The notes below the pieces were generated by a model that saw only the letters and a program-made list of their open reading frames with translations, searched no databases and was not told the DNA's origin. From Beaufortia kweichowensis (lineage: Eukaryota > Chordata > Actinopteri > Cypriniformes > Gastromyzontidae), in NCBI GenBank assembly GCA_019155185.1, contig CM032809.1:12512295-12576294 (forward strand): 64,000 bases of DNA. Reading direction: 5' to 3'. Made by a program: the position numbers and the translations under genes. Shown here in pieces: positions 27,101-36,145 of this stretch. Each line of letters opens with the position of its first letter. Positions within the stretch are counted from its first letter, which is position 1.

Positions 27101-27219
27101 ACACACGAGTACAATCAACAAACAAAGCAAAACGGAACTGCATGAGATCAACTTACCCTTGTGTCTTTATAAAGTAAAGTATCCAAAGAGTCTGTATAAC
27201 TAATCCCGTTGAACGGCAT
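21192..27219 (-). CDS. Unrecognised small protein gene, four exons, 87 aa (intact copy)
   Basis: Minus-strand exons: 27219-27157 (63 nt, MPFNGISYTDSLDTLLYKDT..., donor AGG|GTAAGT); 26440-26395 (46 nt, VVRLELEADMETYQR, acceptor tttaccag, donor AGAG|GTGAGT); 21869-21792 (78 nt, DSTRERLWRLLRRIWRFLFN..., acceptor cttatgcag, donor CTG|GTGGGA); 21268-21192 (77 nt, MKLSVEETTQSSVRPWFGDG..., acceptor ttttaccag, stop TAG). Phases 0, 1, 1 are compatible throughout; total 264 nt. The protein has an acidic coiled-like N-terminal half, a basic tryptophan-rich centre (RLWRLLRRIWRFLF) that could be an amphipathic helix, and an acidic tail ending GDGDDDV. There is no signal peptide. The frame is open upstream of the chosen Met, so the start is provisional. 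Intron 2 is swollen by Tc1 and hAT insertions. I do not recognise the family. Confidence 0.6.
22772..24414 (-). mobile_element. Tc1-like DNA transposon with about 200-bp inverted repeats
   Basis: 1643 bp inserted at TA (22770-22771 and 24415-24416) inside a (TA)n tract of the right duplicon. The left duplicon still has an uninterrupted (TA)n tract near 12240-12258. The left end is cagtggtatgccaaagtttg and the right end is its inverted copy. The inverted repeats extend to about ggcatgtgcataaatttagg. It encodes a minus-strand transposase in three frames. Confidence 0.92.
23000..24026 (-). pseudogene. Tc1-like transposase, broken by two frameshifts
   Basis: The first piece (start MGASKQLSDDLK at 24026, frame to 23544) has the HTH (GYRKLSQRFKLSVSTVRNIV), the GRPRK linker and the second HTH. 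The second (23571-23197) has MLWTDETKIELFG, IMLWGCVASAGTG and FQQDNDPKHCSKS, that is the first two catalytic Asp residues. The third (23182-23000) is the C-terminal part (EMFCKEEWSKIP). The third catalytic residue lies at the second break. It is less decayed than the other two Tc1 copies here. Confidence 0.88.
24717..25926. mobile_element. hAT element in the right duplicon
   Basis: 1210 bp. The left end is tagggttgggtaccg and the right end is cggtacccataccta, an imperfect inverted match. It is flanked by an exact 8-bp duplication gtctttaa (24709-24716 and 25927-25934). The left duplicon keeps the unduplicated site at 12463-12470. No intact transposase is seen. A second hAT element is nested inside. 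Confidence 0.9.
24963..25298. mobile_element. hAT MITE nested within another hAT element
   Basis: 336 bp. The left end is taggggtgggaga and the right end is ttctcacccct(a). It has an exact 8-bp target-site duplication cttttatg at 24955-24962 and 25299-25306. Internally it is rich in imperfect gaatcgga/gattc motifs. It is non-coding, and its insertion is younger than the host element. Confidence 0.88.
26763..26794. repeat. (TAATA)n microsatellite
   Basis: Pentanucleotide tract in the right duplicon, replacing the sequence seen at the corresponding place in the left copy (near 13165). Length difference between copies is the only information it carries. Confidence 0.85.
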
Positions 27220-27369
27220 CGTGGCTTTTTTGTGCGTTTTAATAGTTGCTCCATTACCCTGCTTAAATATAATTAAACTCTGCTCTGGTGAGTCATGTAT
27301 AACTCTGTTACCATACTTCTGCTTACTGGAAACCAAAGGTTCCCGCGCTCTTGCGTCTTTGGTTGCGCA

Positions 27370-28304
27370 CAAAACGACCATGGTGCATTGCGTCACCATC
27401 TTCCCGGAGAGAGATAGACAAGACATTTATTTATTTTTATTCATTTTTGTTCGCAGGCTCCAACATAACTAAGTCCTGCATCAAGGTTATAGGGTGGCTA
27501 TGAGAAATAATAAAATAAGATGCACAAGACTGTATACACACCAATCTAGCATGTTGAACAAGTGGATGTCTGCTAATTTGGACCACACTACAACTGTTAC
27601 ATTCACTTCCCAGTTTGGCTAATTTAATTAAGTGACCAATAGGTTTATTTGTGTCTCACCTTGAGAAAACAAAATCTTAACTGTAACTCTAAAAACTCGA
27701 TTTCATAATCAGTGGGCCGCGAGATGGCGCTGTTTCTTTACCTGTAAGTTCATGTAGACATGTATTTCTGAATGAACCTCAAGTCTCTTTTCGACTTCCG
27801 CTCCTCAGGGTAAGTGTCAATATCACACTTCATGCCTTATTAAAATTCAGTTCTTTACAATGGAGACAGGGAACACTTTTCTAATGGTTAAAACTGTGAT
27901 TGTATTGACTTAGCAGACTAATGCACCTTGTGACACAGGTTTAGAGAAAATGTACTTAGATATTTTCTTTTATTAATTGTAAGTCAAATAAAAAATAAAT
28001 CAACTTCAATCTTATAATATTTTTAAAAATGTATTAAAACCAGATGTAGATAAAAATACCTGTAACTGTCCATATAAAAGATTCAACAAACTAAACGTTT
28101 TCTTTAACTTCTTTAACTTTCTTTAACTATTATGCAGTGGACAGTTTCTTAGATACAGTATCTTTTTTATAAAGCCATCCTTAAAGGAACAGTTCACAAA
28201 AAAATAAATTCCCTTAATCCCATGACATCCGAAATGTTCATGATTACCTTCATGCAGTTGAACAATAATGAAGATTTTTATAAAAAATATTCACCATTTT
28301 ACAT
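27370..28304. other. Intergenic, no gene seen
   Basis: AT-rich DNA without a convincing exon. The stretch near 28180-28260 (aaaggaacagttcacaaaaa..., ccatgacatc) resembles the very common cyprinid interspersed repeat that begins 'aaagggatagttcaccc'. Confidence 0.5.
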
Positions 28305-28963
28305 TAGAGTGACCACCTGTCCCGCTTTATGTTGTACTGTACAGCAATTTCACCCTTTGTCCCGCCTCACGCAAATTGAGCATCTGTCCCGCTTTTTCAT
28401 TCGACCTAATGAATGCCTAATATGCCTAATAAATACACGGATACGTCCATAGGCGTACTGTTAACTTATGTCCAATAGTTCAGAGGAGAGCAATAAAAGT
28501 CGTACGTCAATCAAACTGTTGACTGGTGCACAAACGCCTCCTCAACATTGTCAACGATCTCAAATTGGAGAGCGCGCGCGCTGTTCGGTCAGGTTAAGCA
28601 GCCATGGCCAGTGTGGCCACGAAAAGAGAAGATGCACTTTTAATAGCGAATGGACCGCAACATACTCTTGGTTAAGACTTGTAGATGGCGAAGCAGAGAG
28701 AGCTTTTTGCATTTTATGCAAAAGCAGTTTTTCTGTGGGACATGGTGGAGAATACGACGTGAAGCGACATGGTACATGTGAGTACCACAGAAAAAAAGCA
28801 CATCATCAAGAAACATGCAAATCAGTGCAATCGTTTTTCAATAAACCAAATGACCCACAGGCAAACTTAATCTTAAGTTTAAAGTTATTACGTCTGTCCC
28901 ACATTGTCCCACTTTACCATGCTACTTGTCCCACATTTTGTCTGACTGGAGGTGGTCACCCTA
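28305..28963 (+). mobile_element. Short hAT element carrying a zinc-finger ORF
   Basis: 659 bp. The left end is tagagtgaccacct and the right end is aggtggtcaccctа in lower-case reading (inverted match with one mismatch over 14 bp). It has an exact 8-bp target-site duplication ttttacat at 28297-28304 and 28964-28971. It carries one ORF of 169 codons but no room for a DDE catalytic domain, so it must depend on a transposase made elsewhere. Confidence 0.88.
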
Positions 28964-28977
28964 TTTTACATCCATAG
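28468..28977 (+). CDS. BED-like zinc-finger remnant of a hAT transposase, 169 aa
   Basis: A single uninterrupted frame. Residues about 64-115 look like the N-terminal zinc-finger domain of hAT-type transposases: CTFNSEWTATYSWL, then AFCILCKSSFSVGHGG, VKRHGTCEYHRKKAHH and SVQSFFNK. The C-x2-C and H-x5-H spacing fits a BED-type finger. The C-terminal 35 residues are read through the right half of the element, and the stop lies 14 nt beyond the right TIR, in flanking DNA. It is either an internally deleted transposase or a DNA-binding-only protein. Expression is unknown. Confidence 0.6.
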   Translation: MSNSSEESNKSRTSIKLLTGAQTPPQHCQRSQIGERARCSVRLSSHGQCGHEKRRCTFNSEWTATYSWLRLVDGEAERAFCILCKSSFSVGHGGEYDVKRHGTCEYHRKKAHHQETCKSVQSFFNKPNDPQANLILSLKLLRLSHIVPLYHATCPTFCLTGGGHPILHP

Positions 28978-29095
28978 AAAGGTCCCAACTTCCTGACACT
29001 TTAACAAGCTAGCACACGGGCAGTTCCTTGCCTTTTACGAAAATTAACCATGGTTTTACTGAAACCGATAAAACAAACCACGGTTTTGCCAATAG

Positions 29096-32000
29096 TAGGG
29101 TAGACCATGTACAGTTGGTACAGGGGTACAGTTGAAACACCTTAAATAACTTGCGTGCCCAACAAGTCTGATCTGTGATATCTGCAACGCGCATATGTAT
29201 TAGTGCCCTCTTCGACCGCAGGAAATTTCAAGTACGTGCGCTTCTCCAGTCCGAAGATATTCGCGAAAGTTTATTTTCTAAGGTACGTTTTTCACTTCAC
29301 CAGGTCCATTCCACATTGAATAGCTTCTCATCCTTACATGACTGTTAAAGTTAACTTACATTTTCGTAAACCTTAATCTGTGCTCTAAAAAATGTCATAT
29401 TGCATGACTTTGCGTCATGCAAGGTGATTGTAAAATCTAGAGAAATGTCCGAGGTGGTCAGCGGGGTACAGTTGAGACGCACTATGTAAATGTACCCGCA
29501 CTAGAATCCTATTACACTGTAAAAAATAATACCCTACATCTACTCAATAAAATTGTGGCAACAGATTACAAGCAATATTATTAATTAAATCCAACAATTA
29601 AGAATTGAGTTAGAATTAATCAAAAGAGCTTCTTAAAAGTTAGCCATTCAAAATGAGTAAATGCAAATAGCACATAAAAAATTAAGTAAATTTAAGCAAA
29701 AATATTGAGTTGATTGGACAAAAAAAGAGCCACCATGCCAATGAATACTACTAAATGAAATTATTTTGGTACAACAAAAAAGTTAGTATAATTACTAATA
29801 ATTCTTAACAATTATTAAAATTTAGATCTGATTTGAGGTATGAATAACAGACAGACTTCAAAGATGAACTCTTTAAGATTTATTAGTGCCAATATCAGTC
29901 ACAAAAATTACTAAGTATTCTCAGACATATTCTCATTCAGTGCATAGGTCAAACCAAGGAGGCCACAGCAAGCCCTGGGAACACATTCAAGGCCTGTAAG
30001 AACTTCAACGCCTTCGATAACGATTCCAATTTCCCTTAGACTCTGTTTTCCTGGTGACAATAATTGCCGTCACAAGCTTTTCAATTCCTGCCTGTTCTTC
30101 ATTACCCTGCAACAATAAGCAGGAGTCAGTCTTAAGTAATAAAAATAAGAAATATTTAGCAAAACAGAAAATATGAAGCCATTTGGAATTAATTTTTTGC
30201 TGGAAGTAACCAACAAAAATTCAGAAATTCATACATTTGATTTACCACAATTAAGATTACGTACGTTAAATTCTTTGATGAGATCTCCTCCATGTTCCCC
30301 AAAGAATTCTACAATGCAGCGGATGAGCACTTCTCTTGTCACATCAACAGAACACTGCTCATCCTAAAAGTAATAAGAAATTATGCCATTATATGTCATT
30401 CCTGTTGAGTGGTTTAGTGGTAAAAAAAAATAATGATAATAGTTGGTCAATATGACTACTAAGCCTGGCAAACAAAAAGACAAGAGTAACTGATTGCTTT
30501 AAGTTTAGATCACACGTTTTTAATGATTAAAATGATTAAGTAAAAAAATTGGAATTAACTTGAATTTGCAGTAGGAGTAAAATCCGTGGCAGGGAAAGCT
30601 GCCTCAAAATCTGCCACCGCCAAAGGCAGCTTCCAGTGCGATAAATGGTTGTGAAAAAACAGACAATGCCACCAAGTAAAATGTATTTACACACAATGCT
30701 TGTTCGTAACGGTGCGCACAGTAGGTCAAAATGATCATTAACCAAACGCTTTTTATCTGATCTCTCACTCGTTTACAGCTGTCGTTCAGAGAAGCATCCT
30801 GAAATACTTACATTTCATCAGACATAAATTACACACATGTTCCTTACCTTTATCACGAAAGCAAAATTGTCACGTTGTCAATAATATATCCACATTGTCA
30901 GCGAGTGTGTAAAGCAGCGGTAAATATGTTAAACATAAATATGTTAATACATACTGTATGCTCTTCAACACTCAACCGACACTGTTTGTTATCAGTTAAG
31001 TGCGTTTAAAGAGGTCGAATGTATGTCAGTTCTGAGCAGCGAGAAGAAGAACATGGATTGTGAGCTGATTTAAGCGCGTGTTAAAACAGGAAATGCTGGT
31101 GAATTAAAAATGGCTCAATTGCATCGCATTGGATTTATTCAATATTCTCTCTTTTTGGAATTATTCACTAATAATAATTAAGTTCTTTGAAACAAAATTG
31201 AGTAGATTTTATTTCAGTCACTTTTAAATAATTTTAATGCAAATAAATGTCCAAAAAACAAGAAATTAATTATGTTAAATAAAGTTTACAAAATAAATTT
31301 CCTGAAATCAACAAATAGTGCATAGTGTTGGAAATAAATGTTCAAAATCTCACTGGAGAAATAGTTAATTATTGAAGTTTATTCATCAGATAAATAACAG
31401 TACTGGGTTGTCTGGAATAACGTGATTACCAACATACAAATACAGTTTTTATTCTTGTCCTCGTGATCTTGACTCCTCTTCTGTGGGTATGGCTCTTGGG
31501 TTTCATCCATCAGCATGACTCTCGTCTCTTCTGACTCCATCTCCTGAAAAATAACATGTCCTGCACAAACACCTTTCCACTGTAAGTATGTCACAATTTT
31601 CCACTGGCCGTTGTTCCCATCCTCACACATTCTTTATCACATAGAGATAAAACAGCAGTTTGTTTGACCTGAGGCTCCGTTACACTTTTTCTGCCTCTCA
31701 GTACTTTCCACTAGCAAGCACATTTATAATGGCATGTTGTTTTAATCACTCATTAATAATGATTAATAATTGATTAATATTAGGAAATTAACTTCTAAAT
31801 GTCACAGTTTGATTAATAAGAAAAAGTCACACAGTAAAACTCATATCCCAAACTCAATGACTGAATAACCTTTGTTTTGTTTTTATGGTTTATTTATTGT
31901 GTTTATTTTATTTATTTTGTTTATTAGGTTATTGTTTGCAATTGGTCAGGCAGGTTTTACAGCATTCCGGATGGGTGTCTCAACTGCACTAAGGAACTGT

Positions 32001-32231
32001 TTCAACTGTACCTGACTGTACCCGACATGGGTACAGTTGGAACAAAAAAGCTTCTTGTGTTTATGAGCTAATTGTGAAAAATATTACCTACTTATGGATG
32101 TTAATAATTAATGATATTTTAGTAGACAAGTAAAGGAAATGTCATATGAAAAATCACTTATTTTCAGTCCCTAAGGTTTGGTGTGGTAACGGTGAAAGCA
32201 AAATTGTACCAACTGTACCTGGTCTACCCTA
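29096..32231. mobile_element. TIR-flanked 3.1-kb element enclosing gene fragments
   Basis: The left end is tagggtagaccatgtacagt and the right end, read inverted, is tagggtagaccaggtacagt. The TIR extends about 26 bp (to ggtac). Flanks gccaatag / atcaatac share only caata, so the target-site duplication is doubtful. Motifs of the type gggtacagttg recur inside each end (29455-29490, 31990-32040), like subterminal repeats. No transposase is recognised. Pieces of a host-like gene lie inside. Confidence 0.6.
29911..30363 (-). pseudogene. Two exons of an unrecognised gene inside the TIR element
   Basis: The upstream exon (30363-30265, 99 nt, 33 codons) has acceptor cttttag and donor AAC|GTACGT; it encodes DEQCSVDVTREVLIRC and VEFFGEHGGDLIKEFN. 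The downstream exon (30106-29911) has acceptor ttgttgcag and starts GNEEQAGIEKLVTAIIV. After a one-base frame change it continues EIGIVIEGVEVLTGLECV and GLLGLTYALNENMSENT, then stop. The pattern 'GIVIEGVEVL...GLTYALN' recalls a large, poorly characterised teleost gene family that I cannot name with certainty. The frameshift suggests a decayed captured copy. Confidence 0.5.
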
Positions 32232-33328
32232 ATCAATACTCCAAAAAACCTATTGTTACAAGACTTTTACTACAGTAAAAGGGGCAAACCTTACCATGAA
32301 AAAAAGTTTTCATTTTATCAGATGCCAATATCTGTTGGTTTAAATGCCCATGTGAGATCTCTTAATTTTTTTAAAGCATTTTATAAAAAATGTATCATTT
32401 TTATTCAGGCAAGTGCCGCTTTCAACATTGTCACATCCATAACAGTCCATGTTCCTCATTAATGCACATATGAATAATTATTCTATGTTCTTTGAAGAGT
32501 CTTTATAGAGTTTTATATCTTGTTTGTGCATTTTATTTCACAGAAATCCTCAAAAGAATGTTGCCTCTCACAAACGTGGGTCAATAACACGTACATTCCC
32601 CTCCTCTTAAATATAAAACGTAGATAGACTGATATTTTTTCACGTCTGAACTCTATACACAGGGGTTTATGAAAATATAAACAGATGGTTTAAAATACAT
32701 TCTCTGTGAATTTATATTTCTAGTTTTTACTAAAAACGCCACAGCCATAATGCTGCAATTGCCCATATACATCTGTTCTGTGACTGGATGTAATATGATA
32801 TTTCATCATGAGACAAATTGAACAAATTGCTCAGATCTCTTTGTTGTCATTTCTCATTGTTCTTATTATTGACTTAATGGGTGTTGCACAACTAAAGTGC
32901 AGTGTGTGTGGGTGTGGAGAAGGAATAAAAGAGAAGGGTATATAAAAGTCATTGCCACATCACATCCGTCACGGAGCCAGCTATTCCGCCTTCAGCATCA
33001 GATTCGATCATACCCTTCACACGATCCGCACCTGTCATCAATTACCTGGACTCTTTATATACCATGTGTTTTCCCCATGTCTTGTTAATGTTTAATCGTT
33101 GTTACTGCATGGTTTGTTCTTAAAGATTATCTCGTTTTTGGATTACCTGTGAAATGTAGAACTACTTTCTCTCGTAACCTTGCTGTTTACGTATCTATGG
33201 ATGTTTGTACCCCTGAATGGTTGACTAAGTGAAGCGTGTTTGTTTATATACCCGTCTTGTGTGTGTCTTCCCTGGGACTTGGTAACAACATCAACGGAAA
33301 AACTTCTTCAAAGGAATATTTTGTAGAT
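32232..33328. other. Intergenic and 5' region of the c1galt1-type gene
   Basis: No coding exon seen up to the c1galt1-type start. The stretch about 32960-33180 (cacctgtcatcaattacctg..., ttaaagattatctcg) resembles the 3' ends of interspersed repeats common in fish cDNA, a low-confidence impression. A promoter for the downstream gene should lie here but no clear motif was found. Confidence 0.4.
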
Positions 33329-34896
33329 ATGACCAATTTTCAAAGTTACATTTTATTTGTATGTGGCATAGCTACGAGTTTTCTTCTCTCAGTGACATTT
33401 CTAACAGTACAAAAGACTCTGACTCCTCCATTTGCGGGGATTGTTGGTAACAAAGTTAATGTTCGGCACACGGGTAAGTGTTTAAATTTGTTTATTTGTT
33501 AAGAAAATGTTAACCTACTTCATGTCAAAATAAAATAAAAATCTCCTTGAATATTCTTACAGTCAGGCATGTAAGTCTTGGTCAAGAACTTAGCCAGAAG
33601 GTAAGAGTGTTCTGCTGGGTAATGACATTTCCTCAACACCTGCAGTCCAGAACTCAACATGTTCGCTCAACATGGGCCAAACGCTGCAACAAAGTCCTCT
33701 ACATGAGCTCAGAAGAGACCGATTTCCCCACGGTCGGCCTCAACGTTTCTGAAGGACGGAGTCAACTTTACTGGAAGACCATACGGGCCTTCCAGTACAT
33801 TCACACGCACCATCTAGACGATGCCGACTGGTTCCTCAAAGCCGATGACGACACGTTTACCGTCCTCGAGAATCTGCGCTATAGTCTATCGAAGCACAAT
33901 TCAGAGGAACCGTTGTATTTTGGACGCAGGTTCAAGCCTTTTGTCGCGCAGGGCTACATGAGTGGTGGGGCTGGGTACGTTCTTAGTAAAGAGGCTTTGA
34001 GGAGATTCGTCAAGGGTTTTGCTGACGGACTTTGCAAACACACCACAGAAATGGAAGACATTGGAATGGGAAAATGCATGGAGACGATGCATGTTAAGCC
34101 TGGTGATTCTAGGGATGTTTTGAGGAGACAGACCTTTCATCCTTACCCTCCAGATCATTACCTTCCCAGACAACCAACCAGACCACGACCCTGGTTCCTC
34201 ATCTACGATCATTACAGACCTGTTGAGGTAAGAATTATACTATCTATAATCTCATGTGGGCAATTCCAGCATTATAGATGTAACATTTTTAGTTTAATTT
34301 AGTTTAAACTCCTATTGAAAAGTCAAGACATAAAAAACTACTACTACTACTACTACTGTATGCACAAGTTATCTATTTAAAAAATGGAAATATACGTGCG
34401 ATACGGTTACAAAAAAGGACACGTTTTTTAAAGGCAGCAGGATTTTGTAGGATTTCTGTAAATGAAAATACACAAACCAGAAGCAATAACACCCAACAAA
34501 TGGAGAGGAGATGACTCCTCAAAGAACATCAAAGTTATTTAATTAAAATTTTTATGTGCTGACTATAAAAAAAAATCATTCTTTAAACATTAAGAAATGC
34601 TTTAAAAACTCTGAGAGAGAACTCACATGAGTATTTAAATATTGACATCTGAGCGATCAGTATGACATTTTAGATGTTGTCTGCCTACATGTCCTGTCCT
34701 CTTATTTAACGTTGTAAATACAGTTCTGCTTTGTTCTTTTCAGGGCCCTGGATGCTGTTCAGATTTAGCCATCTCTTTTCATTATATACATGCCGTGGAA
34801 ATGTACACATTAGAATACTACACCTATCACTTGCGCCCATATGGATATAAATACAGAAATAACCCAGATGAACTTGCAAAAAATATGATATTTTAG
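33329..34896 (+). CDS. c1galt1: Glycoprotein-N-acetylgalactosamine 3-beta-galactosyltransferase 1 (core-1 synthase), 320 aa
   Basis: Three coding exons: 33329-33473 (145 nt), 33563-34227 (665 nt), 34744-34896 (153 nt with stop). Donors are GG|GTAAG and GAG|GTAAG; acceptors are cttacag and tttcag. It is a type II Golgi membrane protein: short cytosolic tail, membrane segment at about residues 6-25 (SYILFVCGIATSFLL...), short stem, then the GT31 catalytic domain. Visible motifs are STWAKRCNKVLYMSS, WFLKADDDTF with the metal-binding DDD at about 143-145, MSGGAGYVLS at about 182-190 and EDIGMG at about 213-218. The last exon encodes the conserved GPGCCSD and YYTYHLRPYGY end. The enzyme adds galactose to GalNAc-Ser/Thr to make core-1 O-glycans. 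It is shorter than human C1GALT1 (363 aa), mainly at stem and tail. Teleosts have several paralogues, so the exact symbol suffix is open. The neighbour col28a1 matches human order. Confidence 0.92.
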
Positions 34897-35564
34897 GACA
34901 CCTGAATACGTGTTACAGAGATTATTCAAAATGTTAACTATTTCAAACCAATCCTTATATTTATTGCTAAAACATTAAACCGAAGTTATTAATTTATTTA
35001 AGACAGAATAATTGGTTAATTCAGACCTAAGGCTTATCACTGAAGGAAAATTGATCTGATAATGAAGATTAGTTTGTCATGTATATGTCTTTTAATAGAG
35101 CGGCCAAACTCTTGAGTTTATGCACATGCACAACTTAAACATCAACAAACATGTAGAAAATTATTGCTATAAAATATGATATTTTAATACATAATACTAT
35201 AAAGTATGCAAGTAAGTAGCACAAGGTTTGGGTACAAAATGTGGGCATTTCTAAACTATATGGCAAATTATTTATTGTTGTACTGATAAAATTCCACAAT
35301 AAACTAGACATGACACAAGATTTCAGTGTAACTTTTTTTAAGATTTCAACGTACATAAATGCTATTTTATGGAAGTAATGTAAACATAAAAACATTTTCA
35401 GTGCGACTAAAATGAACAAAACTTGCCACTTTCCATTTCAGCATAATACAGTAGCAAACTAAAAGTACTAAATGAACATTTATCTGGTTGTGCATAACTA
35501 TAATGGTGACACAGCTTCATAAAAATAAATCAGTGATCCGAAAAAAAAGTGTTTTGATGGTGTG
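34897..35564. other. Intergenic between converging c1galt1-type gene and col28a1
   Basis: The 3' flanks of two convergent genes. TTTATT at 35271-35276 is AATAAA on the minus strand and could end col28a1 transcripts. No coding sequence was seen. Confidence 0.5.
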
Positions 35565-36145
35565 CTATGTCTGCACACAAGCGTTTCTACAAATGTCTTC
35601 CGTCTCAAAGCGGTTGCTATTGCCTTGGCAACCACCGTACCAGAACTGTGCACAGGCGTTGGCATCTGGGTCATAGTACCACATCACCTTGTATGTCCTA
35701 CATGGCCCAGGGTCCAGTCTCTGTCTACAGCCTTCATCTGAAAAAACAACAACATACACATATCTGACGTAAATCAAGTGAATCAAACAATCATAATGAA
35801 CCAATAATAACCTATATAAAAGTCTTGTGATCTGATTACTCAAACCATGTTTAGTAACAAAACTAAAACTTCATGTAAAAATTATTCTACTTTGATATTC
35901 AATCAATTCACTATAATTTGTTATGAGTTACCTTTGACCAAGACCTCGGGCTGAGGTGGAGGTAGTGTTTGTGGAGGTGGGCTGTTGGAAGGTGTCTGGG
36001 GTCCCACTGCTGGGATTGAGGACTGGGACCCTTTTATGTTCCCAGATGGGGCTGCTGTCACCTTAGGGATCTCATTGGTAGACCCATCGAAATGAATGTG
36101 TTCAAAGGGAGTAACAGGGGTCTCAAACTCTGCTGGAAGTGCTGC
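35565..36145 (-). CDS. col28a1: col28a1 exons 33-34: proline-rich linker and Kunitz domain
   Basis: Exon 33 (36145-35932) encodes a linker rich in Pro, Thr and Ser (ending PPPQTLPPPQPEVLVK). Exon 34 (35737-35565) encodes the C-terminal Kunitz domain with all six cysteines in the usual spacing (EGC, GPCRTYKVMWYYD, ACAQFWYGGCQGN, ICRNACVQT). The P1 position is Arg, so a trypsin-like inhibitory loop is preserved in sequence. Whether the domain inhibits anything is not known from sequence. Confidence 0.93.

Larger units (their letters stand above)
19005..27369 (+). repeat. Segmental duplication, right copy (about 8.4 kb with insertions)
   Basis: Direct repeat of 8356-13755. The extra length comes mainly from a Tc1 element (22772-24414) and a hAT element (24717-25926). 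There are also two smaller differences near 21290-21480 and 21630-21720; the latter contains gtgttcaacagaagattcat, typical of a very abundant cyprinid interspersed repeat. It carries the intact copy of the four-exon small gene. Confidence 0.9.

Noticed and set aside
33236..33328. Upstream in-frame Met at 33236 for the c1galt1-type gene
   Set aside because: The 31 extra residues would put a long unrelated segment before the membrane anchor; family members begin close to the anchor, so 33329 was preferred.
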